From: Bacteroidales bacterium UBA3743
GTDB lineage: Bacteria; Bacteroidota; Bacteroidia; Bacteroidales; Paludibacteraceae
Length of the DNA: 64,000 bases
NCBI GenBank assembly: GCA_002371265.1
Contig: DFGT01000003.1
Location: 62,001 to 126,000, forward strand
Direction: 5' to 3'
Part shown: piece after piece, positions 17,787 through 25,875 of the stretch
How positions within the stretch are numbered: the first letter of the stretch is position 1
Layout: each line of letters starts with the position of its first letter
The notes under the pieces: generated by a model
Told to the model about the DNA's origin: nothing
Database searches by the model: none
What the model saw: the letters and a program-made list of their open reading frames with translations, nothing else
Made by a program: the position numbers and the translations under genes

Positions 17787-18791
17787 ATGGCAAATACAAA
17801 GGGACAAGGAATAAGGCAAAGGGAAATAGATAAATGTTTGAAAAGTGAAAGAGGCTATTCTACAGCTGAATTGATGGAAAAGTGTAATAATGAACTTCGT
17901 GTAAGGGGATATGAGGAAGTTACTTCTCGAAACACTATAACCTCAGACCTTGATGAGATAACCACTGTATATTGTGTAGAGATAGAAAAGATTAGGATTG
18001 GAAGAAATATACGATATCGTTATGAAGATCGAAACTTCTCTATTTATAAAACGCCATTAACAGATGGCCAGAAGGAACAACTTAAGGAAATAATAGAGTC
18101 AATATCTATATATGAGGGAAGACCGCAGTCGGAATGGTTGTCTGGATTTACAGAGGAAATGAAATCCATACTGGAAATAGACTCATGTGATAGAGAGAAA
18201 GTAGTCGGTTTCGATAATAATGAAAAATTGGTTGGACTTGAACACTTCAAACCATTGATTGATTCAATTCGACATCGAAAAGCGGTCAGCGTAAAATACC
18301 GTAGCTTCAATAGTCCAGAAGTAGAACAAGTGGTATTCCATCCTTACTATCTTAAACAATACAATAACAGATGGTTTATATTTGGGGAAAAGAATGACAG
18401 AACAGATCTGACAAACTATGCCTTGGATAGGATAGTTACATTATCTGAATCAGATGTGCTTTATCGTCCTAATAATGGGAAATACGATTTTTCCACATAC
18501 TTTGATGATATGGTAGGAGTTTCACGTAAAGACGGAAAGCCTGTGACAGTAAGACTTTGGATAAGTGCCTTTAGGTATCCGTATATAAAGACAAAACCCA
18601 TACATAAATCACAGAAAGAGATCAAATTGAATGAAGATCGAAGTGCTGAAATTGAGCTTAATGTAATATTGAATCTTGAACTGGAATCAAGACTTCTATA
18701 CTATGGACCAGAACTGAAAGTATTGGAACCTGATGCCCTGAAAAACCGTATCAAAAAAAAAATTGAAGAAAATTTGAAAAATTATTTATAG
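17787..18791 (+). CDS. WYL-domain transcriptional regulator
   Basis: A 334-residue regulator. The N-terminal 90 residues look like a winged-helix DNA-binding domain (QREIDKCLKSERGYSTAEL, then VTSRNTITSDLDEI). A WYL domain lies at about residues 165-240 (FHPYYLKQYNNRWFIFGEK, NYALDRI), with a C-terminal WCX-like extension to the end (LRLESR-like LELESRLLYYGPELKVLEP). WYL proteins sense ligands, often nucleic acid-derived, and frequently control anti-phage or stress genes. The genes that follow on the same strand (18874-21290) are the likely regulon, though 80 nt separate them. A housekeeping regulator is the alternative. Confidence 0.85.
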   Translation: MANTKGQGIRQREIDKCLKSERGYSTAELMEKCNNELRVRGYEEVTSRNTITSDLDEITTVYCVEIEKIRIGRNIRYRYEDRNFSIYKTPLTDGQKEQLKEIIESISIYEGRPQSEWLSGFTEEMKSILEIDSCDREKVVGFDNNEKLVGLEHFKPLIDSIRHRKAVSVKYRSFNSPEVEQVVFHPYYLKQYNNRWFIFGEKNDRTDLTNYALDRIVTLSESDVLYRPNNGKYDFSTYFDDMVGVSRKDGKPVTVRLWISAFRYPYIKTKPIHKSQKEIKLNEDRSAEIELNVILNLELESRLLYYGPELKVLEPDALKNRIKKKIEENLKNYL

Positions 18792-18873
18792 ACGCAATTA
18801 GATTGAGCCTATCCGCAATAATTTTGCCATCAGAAACAACAAAACTTACCCTAGTTTATGCAGGGGTTCTTTG

Positions 18874-19491
18874 ATGTCTTTTGAGACTGGAGATGAAGAG
18901 GACGGTTTTGTTATTATTAATCAGTCAAATTTTTTTTCTATGAAAAAAAAAGATTTTAATGGAAGCAACGCTTCCAAGTTAGTGACAGAGATGGCAAAAG
19001 TAGCTATAAAGTCACAGGCCAAAGAGAAAGGTGCAGAGATGATCCTAAGCACAGCGGCAGGCAAAACGGTAGCAAGTACTGCATATCACGGTTGTCGTGA
19101 AGTTGTGAATTCAGTATGCAAGTCTGGGATCGGCAAGAAGGTGGTTTCTAGCATGGCATCGGGCATTGCAGGCAAGTCGTTGGCAGGAGCGGCATCTAGA
19201 TCGGTGGTGTCTTCCGCTTTGAAAGGTAATGCGGTGACTGCAAGTGTGGGGATGGTGATCTCATCCGCTGGTGACACGAAAGACTATCTTGACGGTACAA
19301 TCAGTGGTAAACAGTATGCCAAAAAACTTACAAGTAATGCGGCTGGTGTAGGGGGAGGCATGGCAGGCTGGGCGGCTGGAGCAGCTGTAGGATCCGCATT
19401 CGGTCCGGTAGGAACCGTTGTCGGAGGACTTATTGGTAGCTTTTTGGGTTGCAATGGTGCTTCTAGTGCAACCAAGAGTATTCTTGATTGA
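18874..19491 (+). CDS. Glycine-zipper membrane-active protein, unknown function
   Basis: A 205-residue protein that I cannot assign to a named family. A short acidic N-terminus (ETGDEEDG) is followed by a lysine/serine/alanine-rich amphipathic middle and a C-terminal glycine zipper (about residues 155-195: GVGGGMAGWAAGAAVGSAFG, then PVGTVVGGLIGSFLG), a pattern found in membrane-inserting and pore-forming peptides. ATG 18874 is preferred because AGGGG lies just upstream; ATG 18940 is an alternative that would drop the acidic start. It is the first of five small genes on the plus strand behind the WYL regulator. Confidence 0.6.
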   Translation: MSFETGDEEDGFVIINQSNFFSMKKKDFNGSNASKLVTEMAKVAIKSQAKEKGAEMILSTAAGKTVASTAYHGCREVVNSVCKSGIGKKVVSSMASGIAGKSLAGAASRSVVSSALKGNAVTASVGMVISSAGDTKDYLDGTISGKQYAKKLTSNAAGVGGGMAGWAAGAAVGSAFGPVGTVVGGLIGSFLGCNGASSATKSILD

Positions 19492-19526
19492 TGCTTAGTC
19501 ATTAATGTTTTAATTGTTTAGTCTTA

Positions 19527-19895
19527 ATGCTGAGAAATTTATTCTCCAAGTTTGCTTGGAAATTAAATGGATTAAGTCATTTTGACAGTACAAAGTCCTC
19601 TTGGAATCCACATCTGAAGATTTTTTTCAATGTGTGTATTGTGAATTCAAACGCAGTAAGGATTCTACTCTATGTTAAAGATGTTTTGGATGTGATGCAT
19701 CAGAGAATTACGGTTGATCGTTTTCTGAGAAAGACATTTGCTCTATTTACATTTTTGACAGCTTCGATTATTGGATGGAAAATAGGATATGGCTACGTAC
19801 AAGAATTTTCTATATTGCCATCATTAGTTGCAAGCATATTTATGGGTAATGTGGCAGATTTTTATGTGAAACGTTACCTATTCACTATTAATTAA
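19527..19895 (+). CDS. Small membrane protein, unknown function
   Basis: A 122-residue basic protein with one or two hydrophobic segments in its C-terminal half (FALFTFLTASIIGWKIGYGY and ILPSLVASIFMG). No family is recognised. It begins 36 nt after the glycine-zipper gene and ends 16 nt before the acidic protein gene, which favours one operon. Confidence 0.5.
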   Translation: MLRNLFSKFAWKLNGLSHFDSTKSSWNPHLKIFFNVCIVNSNAVRILLYVKDVLDVMHQRITVDRFLRKTFALFTFLTASIIGWKIGYGYVQEFSILPSLVASIFMGNVADFYVKRYLFTIN

Positions 19896-19910
19896 CTAAA
19901 CATAAACATT

Positions 19911-20273
19911 ATGAGAATAAAAGTATTAAAAAAAATCTTATACAAGATCTGTTGTGAGGGTTATGCCGATTGGGAAGTCAATTTCTGTGATGAAGAAGGG
20001 GACAGTTACACTGTGAACCACATCTATGTAGATGACGATGGTGACGTATGCCTAGAGTCAACAGACGCGGAGTATGACACTTACGATTTTACAGCTGCGA
20101 ATATCCTTGGACGTTTGAAGAACTATGATCCAGACGGATATGTGTACTTCTTGGAAGAAGACGAGGACGAGGATACCTATGCTTGTGATATTGAATGCCA
20201 TTGGTATACTGATTACGACGAGGATGGAGATGAAATTCTATACATTGATTGTCATGGAATGGATGATGATTGA
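19911..20273 (+). CDS. Very acidic small protein, unknown function
   Basis: A 120-residue protein. After a basic start (MRIKVLKKILYK) it is dominated by Asp, Glu and Tyr (for example EEDEDEDTYACDIECHW and YTDYDEDGDEILYI), with several cysteines. The predicted charge is strongly negative. Such composition occurs in DNA mimics and in calcium-binding or inhibitor proteins, but no motif fixes a role. It may act on the basic neighbour at 19527 or on the WYL regulator; that is speculation. It is followed by about 147 nt before the EcsC gene. Confidence 0.55.
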   Translation: MRIKVLKKILYKICCEGYADWEVNFCDEEGDSYTVNHIYVDDDGDVCLESTDAEYDTYDFTAANILGRLKNYDPDGYVYFLEEDEDEDTYACDIECHWYTDYDEDGDEILYIDCHGMDDD

Positions 20274-20419
20274 CGAGGCGAGCGGAGAGTATGGTAGTCT
20301 GACATGTCGGATTACATATTGTCAAAGTGAATAAGTCCTGGAAAATCCAGGCAGCCATTGTGATATGCCTATGTGGCTATCACAATGGAATTTTATAAAT
20401 TCTCTTAAAAAATAAAAAA

Positions 20420-21058
20420 ATGAGAAATTTAAATACAAAACCAACAGAGCTGACAACGTCTAAGATGTCTGCGGCAGTGGAGTGGATATACGAAGAAGTT
20501 CAGGAAGGAGCTATTGAGATGGCAAGAAACTATAGCAACGAAGACGGAACTTTGAGTGAAAAGGTTAACAGGTTGATCCGAAACCAGAAACTAAAGGCGG
20601 CATCCTCAGGATTCATTTCTGGATTGGGAGGTCTTGCGACAACATTGGCATTATTGCCTGCCAATGTGGCAAGTGTGCTATATTTCCAGATTAAGATGGT
20701 CATGTCAATCGCTGTCATGTGTGGTTACGATGTGAAGGACGACAGAGTTAAGACTCTTATCCTGCAGTGCATGGCATGCAGCTCAGCGGCAGACGTGCTA
20801 AAAGCAATGGGTGTAGAAGGCTGCAAACGTATTACACAGGCAATGATTTGCAAAATACCAAGAGCCTGGCTGTCTTCCATCAACAGGGCACTAGGGGTAA
20901 AACTAATTACTAAGTTCAGTTCGAAGGGTGCGGTAGTCTTAGGCAAGGCAGTTCCACTTGTTGGTGGTTTGATTGGAGGGTCAATTGACGCCTACACAAC
21001 AAACAAAATTGGAAATGTGGCTAGAGAATTGTTTGTATATGAGGAGGTCTTGGTATGA
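20420..21058 (+). CDS. EcsC family protein
   Basis: A 212-residue protein resembling the EcsC domain: helical N-terminus (AAVEWIYEEVQEGAIEMA), a glycine-rich hydrophobic segment (GFISGLGGLATTLALLPANV), a second helical region around VMCGYDVKDDRVKTL, and a terminal GKAVPLVGGLIGGSIDAY turn. EcsC proteins are poorly understood; the Bacillus member is encoded with an ABC exporter. No transporter is present here. The glycine-rich hydrophobic ends echo the protein at 18874, suggesting that both associate with membranes. Confidence 0.72.
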   Translation: MRNLNTKPTELTTSKMSAAVEWIYEEVQEGAIEMARNYSNEDGTLSEKVNRLIRNQKLKAASSGFISGLGGLATTLALLPANVASVLYFQIKMVMSIAVMCGYDVKDDRVKTLILQCMACSSAADVLKAMGVEGCKRITQAMICKIPRAWLSSINRALGVKLITKFSSKGAVVLGKAVPLVGGLIGGSIDAYTTNKIGNVARELFVYEEVLV

Positions 21059-21113
21059 TCTAAATCATCTGTTTGTGCGATTAAAATAATATAAAATTTT
21101 AAATTTAAGAAAA

Positions 21114-21290
21114 ATGAACAACTGGCAGAAATTTGGTTTGTGTGGAGTTGCAATTTCATTGACAATTGCTGCAGTAAACACTTCAAAAGAAGAGTGGAAA
21201 TCAATAGGAGAAGCGACAAAGAAAGCTTGGCCTAAAATTTTCAAGGTAGGAAATGTCCTTTTGGGTGATGATGGTAGTCGGAACTCATAG
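21114..21290 (+). CDS. 58-residue single-pass membrane peptide
   Basis: ATG 21114 to TAG 21288-21290 gives 58 residues: a short polar start, one hydrophobic segment (FGLCGVAISLTIAAV), then a charged amphipathic tail (EEWKSIGEATKKAWPKIF). It lies 55 nt after the EcsC gene and directly before a strong terminator, so it is probably the last gene of the operon. No family is recognised. Toxin or accessory subunit are possible roles. Confidence 0.5.
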   Translation: MNNWQKFGLCGVAISLTIAAVNTSKEEWKSIGEATKKAWPKIFKVGNVLLGDDGSRNS

Positions 21291-21302
21291 AACATTCTAT
21301 AG

Positions 21303-21348
21303 CAGAGAGATGTTGTTGCCTGGCGAACAACAACGCTCTCTGTTTTCT
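21303..21348 (+). terminator. Terminator of the WYL/EcsC cluster
   Basis: CAGAGAG and TGTTGTT pair with AACAACA and CTCTCTG around an 8-nt loop, with a small bulge, followed by TTTTCTT. It separates the small-gene run from the kinase-like gene. Confidence 0.75.
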
Positions 21349-21378
21349 TAATGACAAACGAAAAAGAATGTTGAATAA

Positions 21379-21408
21379 TTTGCTCATTTAATTTAATTAT
21401 TAATTTTG
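21379..21408 (+). promoter_or_regulatory. Bacteroidota promoter (TTTG-N18-TAATTTTG)
   Basis: -33 TTTG at 21379-21382, 18-nt spacer, -7 TAATTTTG at 21401-21408, 19 nt before the kinase-like start. Confidence 0.65.
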
Positions 21409-21426
21409 TAAAAAAGAGAATATAAT

Positions 21427-23586
21427 ATGGATAGTAGTTGGAATTTCATATCAGAATCATCAGATTTAGAATTACGTGTATTAAAAACAGCATTGGAAGA
21501 ATCTAAACAATATTTTGTATCATGTGGTATGAAACATATATTTGACAATGCATTTAATGCTGAATATGTGCTTGAATCTTTATTTGAAAAAATGAATTTG
21601 GCCACTAATGTAACATATCTCGATTTTCTAAAACAACTTCTTTCAACTAAGGAAGAAAATAGCGGTATTGATGTAGAAAATCGTGTTATAGCAAATCTTT
21701 TCTATGTATATATTTCTACACTTGATTCTGAGTGGCGATCAAAATTTATGTCAACTTTCGAATTTTTGGGAGGTCCTGAAATGACATTCAAACAGGAAAT
21801 TCTAAGACGTCTAACTTCATCTGATATTTTTAGGTCAGTTGCTCCGTATTTATTGTTGACTTTTTATTTGAAAGAAGGAAAAGAAATTGTGACTGATTCT
21901 AGGTCCTTAGCGATATCATCTTTAAAGAGCATAAGTACTTTAGCAAAATGGCATGCTTCATTATTTGTTCCAAATGTTGCAAATGTTGCATTGGAAATGG
22001 CATTGTATTATAAAGTGTTAAAAAGCCTCTCATCTGAAAGTGATAAATTCATCTTGCCACCACCTGTTGCGGTGGCAATAATATATTTGCATACTAATTG
22101 CAATAGCAGGATAAATTCAGAAGCCTCTGCTGCCGAATATGTTGACTGTCTTATTCGATTTAACAAAGTTTTTGACACTAATAATGAGGCAATACTCTCA
22201 ATCATGTTTTCTTTGATAGAAGATAAACTCGAAAATGACGAGTATGGATTGGAATTATGCAACCTAGTTTGTACTACCCTTAAGGATAAAAAATTAGAAA
22301 TTCCAAAAAGAATCAAGAATCAACTACACAACTTTAGGGATTATTTAATATACAGTCTAATGAGTAGATTGAATATTATTACAGATGATCAGAAAGGAAA
22401 ATATGATTGTTTTAACACGATTTACAGTGATCTTGAAAAAAATGCATTATTTTATGATTATGAGTTCCCATATTTAAGCGTCTCCGATAATTTCTATTAT
22501 TATAAAAAGGACTATAGCTCAATATATATAGTTGCAGACTTCCTGTATTTGGCCTCGAAAGGAATAAATCCTTTTCTCCATATAAAAGATAAATTTGATG
22601 AAGATGAATTTTATATTATATGTTATGATAGCAAATCTCGAAAAATCATAGAAAAACCAGATGTGGAATATTATGATTTTACACATGGATACAATGAATT
22701 CAATGAATCGATATCTGAAATTGTGAATACCCCATTGTCAAAACATTTTTCCGATGAAGATGAAGATTCTATATCGGAATTTATGAATATGATAATTAAT
22801 GGAGATATAAGCGAGCTTGAAAAAATTAGTTCTTTATTAAAAATTAAGACTTCAGATAAGGATTCTAAAGTATTAAGTAAGATATCTCCTGTTTTTGATG
22901 CAATAGTATTGTTTAGAAAAAGAAATGCTGCTATAAGTAACATGGCTCATACATTGCGTCATGGATTTGCTCCTAGAATAAAAGATATAAAACGATATAT
23001 TATAGAAACTACAAAAGGGAAAAAAGAAAAAGAAGAGTTGCTAAACAAGGTGCATTATATAGGAGAAGGATGGGGTTCTTTAATTGAGTTAATAGACTCT
23101 TCTTTTTCTTTAAGGGAGGAAAATTTAACCAATATGTTGGAGCAGATAAAAAAAGAGTATAAAACAGATTCATTTCAAATTCAGTTTGTATCTGATGAAG
23201 AATATTGTGTTAATGTTACAGATTCATTCAAACATGCTGTTCTAATTAATATTCTTGATAATGCCAAGAAACATGCATTTGCAACAAATGCAAATAAGAA
23301 TAAAAATATAGTCAAATTTGAAATCTTGCCAGATCAGAAAAAAGAAAATGAAATACTGCTAAGAATTTCTAATAATGGAATTCCTTTTACGGGAAATACT
23401 CAAGATGTTTTTGACTTTAAAATCAAATATGGAGAAACGGGAAACACAGGAGAGGGTTTGTATTATGCAAAACAAAATTTGCTTCTATGTAATAGTGATA
23501 TAAAGATGTGTTCATATCCAGAAAAGGAGTTTTGCGTTGTATTTGAAATCAAATTAAATCGAGTTTATCATGAAAACGGAGAATAA
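21427..23586 (+). CDS. Cytosolic histidine-kinase-like protein with large helical N-terminus
   Basis: A 719-residue soluble protein. The first 480 or so residues are Leu/Ser/Lys-rich and look helical, with no recognised domain. An H-box-like segment follows (AHTLRHGFAPRIKDI, with His508 and His512), then a GHKL/HATPase domain: N-box ILDNAKKHAF (Asn612), a G1-like SNNGIPF (Asn650 where many kinases have Asp) and a G2-like GETGNTGEGLYYAKQNL. No transmembrane helix or PAS domain is seen, so the signal would be internal. Base composition is much more AT-rich than in flanking core genes, as in the partner at 23833, suggesting acquisition by transfer. It may phosphorylate the receiver protein that follows. 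Confidence 0.75.
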   Translation: MDSSWNFISESSDLELRVLKTALEESKQYFVSCGMKHIFDNAFNAEYVLESLFEKMNLATNVTYLDFLKQLLSTKEENSGIDVENRVIANLFYVYISTLDSEWRSKFMSTFEFLGGPEMTFKQEILRRLTSSDIFRSVAPYLLLTFYLKEGKEIVTDSRSLAISSLKSISTLAKWHASLFVPNVANVALEMALYYKVLKSLSSESDKFILPPPVAVAIIYLHTNCNSRINSEASAAEYVDCLIRFNKVFDTNNEAILSIMFSLIEDKLENDEYGLELCNLVCTTLKDKKLEIPKRIKNQLHNFRDYLIYSLMSRLNIITDDQKGKYDCFNTIYSDLEKNALFYDYEFPYLSVSDNFYYYKKDYSSIYIVADFLYLASKGINPFLHIKDKFDEDEFYIICYDSKSRKIIEKPDVEYYDFTHGYNEFNESISEIVNTPLSKHFSDEDEDSISEFMNMIINGDISELEKISSLLKIKTSDKDSKVLSKISPVFDAIVLFRKRNAAISNMAHTLRHGFAPRIKDIKRYIIETTKGKKEKEELLNKVHYIGEGWGSLIELIDSSFSLREENLTNMLEQIKKEYKTDSFQIQFVSDEEYCVNVTDSFKHAVLINILDNAKKHAFATNANKNKNIVKFEILPDQKKENEILLRISNNGIPFTGNTQDVFDFKIKYGETGNTGEGLYYAKQNLLLCNSDIKMCSYPEKEFCVVFEIKLNRVYHENGE

Positions 23587-23832
23587 TTAATATCATTTAT
23601 TAGTTGCTATTCTGGACATTGCTTATACTCTAAAATGGTGTTTGTCAGTTCCGTCCTAAGATAGCTGCACCCGAGAGAAAGCTTGCTATTTGATTAGTAT
23701 TGTTTGCTGGGATAGCTCTGTGGGAATATTTTATTTATGGGAAAATTAAGTTTCAATATAATTTGTCTATTTTTGTAAATGTTGCAAGTACTATTGCAAT
23801 ATACTTACAGGACGTAAAATTTAGAAAGCAAT

Positions 23833-25179
23833 ATGTATAATGTATTATGGGTAGATGACGAGTTTGATACTTCAATGAAGACCACTTTGGAGAAAGCAAA
23901 GCAAGATTATAAAGGCTGTATTAATTTTGAAATCGCTTCTGATTTCAATGAATTTAAGACGGTCTTTAACAGAGGACCTGTTTGGGACGCCTTGATACTA
24001 GATATCAATATTCCTCTTGATAAAAATGATACAGATAATAATACTCCCACCCTACTTATTGATTCTATATTTAACGAATTTAAAGAGATTCAAGAATGGA
24101 ACATTCCACGATTTGCTTATTCTGGAATGCCAGATCTTAAGGGAGGATCAAATGCATCAGCCAAACTAAGAAATCTAATGGCAAGTCTAAAAAATTATGG
24201 ATTTCAAAAAAATGTCAGGCATTCTTCAGAGAAAGCTTTCTATTGGGATAAACAAGACTTGGATGAGAACGACGGAAAAGATTTTATTTTTAAAGATGTG
24301 TGTCGTTATCTAGAAGAAAATAATGTATTTAAAGGTCATATCTCACTTTACAATATTTATAACGAACTAAGACAAAAAGGGTTTAAGGATGCAAGTGACA
24401 CTATAAAAAATCTTGTTCGCTGGAAGAATAAAGAAAAAGATATAAATTTTCCTGCAATATATGCTCTGAGAGAATCCCTAAATAAAGTTGTGTCAGAAAT
24501 GCTTCCAGATATGGTAAAAAAAGAAAAAGAAAAAGGGGATCATAATCTTATCACATATGCTTATAATGTAGCTGAAGATCCTTTTACTAAAGCTACCATT
24601 GGATGGCTAAAAAATATAAACAGTTATGTACATGACTCTAAAGACAAAAATAATACCTGTGTCGATCCCTGTTATTATGACATTTTCTTTATTGCAACCG
24701 AGAAATTATGTGAATTGGTTTGGAGATTAATGGAGGGTGGAGAAAATAATCAAACAACTACAGAGTTCGAATCCCAAATCAAAGAAAAATCCCAAACGGG
24801 TAACGAAAATCAAATCAAAGACAAGTTCATATTTATTGAAGAAAATGGTGGAGCAACAGTTACGCTCTACAATGGTACTTCTAAAACAATTAATTATGTT
24901 CCTCGAGAAAAGGGCAGCATAGTGAAAGCTTCTACAATAAGAGATGAAAAACTATTCTCACTAAATGATGTACCTCTTCCAGAAAAAGGTTTCTATTTTG
25001 ACATATGTATGACCTTACATTGTATAATAAATTCCATTAAAATAAAGGATGATTCGGAAGAAAAAGAAAAAATGATTGAACGTGCTAAATTGTATCGTGG
25101 TAAAGCCAAAATTGATGGAATTGGGAAAGATTATTTAGATGCATTGAACGCTTTAATTAAAGTCAACGAAAATAAATAG
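23833..25179 (+). CDS. Receiver-domain protein with unrecognised effector
   Basis: A 448-residue protein. The first 145 or so residues are a divergent receiver domain: acidic pair Asp8-Asp9 in LWVDDEF, candidate phospho-acceptor Asp57 in LILDINIP, Ser97 in AYSGMP, and lysine within EKAFYWDK. The remaining 300 residues (helical, with charged stretches KKEKEKGDH and a GATVTLYNGTSKTINYV strand region) match no DNA-binding output domain I know. It is AT-rich and lies 246 nt after the kinase-like gene on the same strand. The pair is probably functional, but the output is unknown. Confidence 0.72.
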   Translation: MYNVLWVDDEFDTSMKTTLEKAKQDYKGCINFEIASDFNEFKTVFNRGPVWDALILDINIPLDKNDTDNNTPTLLIDSIFNEFKEIQEWNIPRFAYSGMPDLKGGSNASAKLRNLMASLKNYGFQKNVRHSSEKAFYWDKQDLDENDGKDFIFKDVCRYLEENNVFKGHISLYNIYNELRQKGFKDASDTIKNLVRWKNKEKDINFPAIYALRESLNKVVSEMLPDMVKKEKEKGDHNLITYAYNVAEDPFTKATIGWLKNINSYVHDSKDKNNTCVDPCYYDIFFIATEKLCELVWRLMEGGENNQTTTEFESQIKEKSQTGNENQIKDKFIFIEENGGATVTLYNGTSKTINYVPREKGSIVKASTIRDEKLFSLNDVPLPEKGFYFDICMTLHCIINSIKIKDDSEEKEKMIERAKLYRGKAKIDGIGKDYLDALNALIKVNENK

Positions 25180-25209
25180 TATTCATCCGACAAAGAAACC
25201 AACTAAGTG

Positions 25210-25249
25210 AACAATTATTACTATATGCATATAGTAATAATTGTTTTAT
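25210..25249 (+). terminator. 36-bp perfect palindrome terminator
   Basis: AACAATTATTACTATATG and its complement form an 18-bp arm palindrome, followed by TTATT, 30 nt after the stop of the receiver-domain gene. Confidence 0.8.
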
Positions 25250-25304
25250 TACTTTAGTTTCATTATTACTCTGAATCGACACTTAAAAACATTTATTGAT
25301 TTTT

Positions 25305-25376
25305 TCACCACGCAATATGACCTATATGTCGACTTTGATGTAGTCTTTGCTTATTATAATACCTTAAAATGTCTTC
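25305..25376 (-). pseudogene. Possible IS3-type transposase C-terminal remnant
   Basis: Minus-strand translation gives EDILRYYNKQRLHQS followed by a few residues and a stop. The YYN-x2-R-x-HQS pattern resembles the end of the integrase core in IS3-group transposases. There is no upstream transposase and no terminal repeat. The match is short and could be chance. Confidence 0.3.
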
Positions 25377-25445
25377 TATGCCTTTTTTATTCTGTTCTTG
25401 TTCTGTTTTCCATCCTATGTGGTTCTTTACAAAGATACTCTAAAG

Positions 25446-25541
25446 AAAATCCTCCACCGCCTCCAAAGTCGAAACCTCCAAATTGTGCGAAGACCATCGA
25501 GCAACTGGCAAGAACTGCCAGTAAAGAAATGTGTTTTTCAT
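25446..25541 (-). pseudogene. Relic of a paralogous esterase 5' end (signal peptide and first residues)
   Basis: From the ATG at 25541, removing one base from frame (AAAAACACATT against AAAAAACACATT in the intact genes) restores a signal peptide HISLLAVLASCSMVFAQ followed by FGGFDFGGGGGF. This matches the start of the enzymes at 4914 and 7868 (TLLAILASCTMTFAQF, then GGFDFGGGG). Similarity ends shortly after the glycine run. The copy is therefore frameshifted and truncated, a dead fragment of the same family about 17 kb from its relatives. Confidence 0.75.
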
Positions 25542-25597
25542 TTTAATAATGTTAGATTAGTATAAATGTTAGATTGTATTGTGTTTTTAACGGGAGA

Positions 25598-25605
25598 CAA
25601 ATTTA
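25598..25605 (-). promoter_or_regulatory. Vestigial -7 box of the esterase relic (TAAATTTG)
   Basis: Minus-strand TAAATTTG, 57 nt upstream of the relic ATG, at a spacing like that of the paralogue at 4914 (61 nt). The TTTAGACG block characteristic of the family is at 25663-25670. Confidence 0.45.
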
Positions 25606-25830
25606 TAGAATAGTTTTTATTTTGATGTGGAATTTTTGTTGATACATATCGATTCTTGAAATTTTAGACGAATTGTCTAGTTTTTTCTATCAATTGTTCC
25701 ATATGAACGTTGAATAAAATGAACAAGAGTTTAAGTTTTATGCTGTAAAATTATTATTATATGATTGAAATTCATTGTATAAAGCAAATGATGTGTTTTG
25801 AGAAAAACATGTGTGTATACAAATAAAAAA

Positions 25831-25852
25831 GGGATGCTGAAACCAGCATCCC
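25831..25852 (-). terminator. fbaA terminator
   Basis: GGGATGCTG, loop AAAC, CAGCATCCC, with TTTTTTATTTG following on the minus strand, 24 nt after the fbaA stop. Confidence 0.85.
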
Positions 25853-25875
25853 TAAATTTTTATCGTTTGAATTGA

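Larger units (their letters stand above)
25180..25875. other. 696-bp intergenic region with a terminator, IS trace and gene relic
   Basis: The region holds a palindromic terminator (25210-25249), a possible transposase remnant (25305-25376), a decayed esterase 5' end with its promoter (25446-25605), a trace of the conserved upstream block near 25663-25720, and the fbaA terminator (25831-25852). The plus-strand frame at 25241-25546 is incidental. Confidence 0.65.

Noticed and set aside
25241..25546. 101-codon plus-strand reading frame
   Set aside because: It begins inside the kinase/receiver terminator area and runs antisense through the esterase relic; its Pro/Lys run is the complement of the glycine codons.
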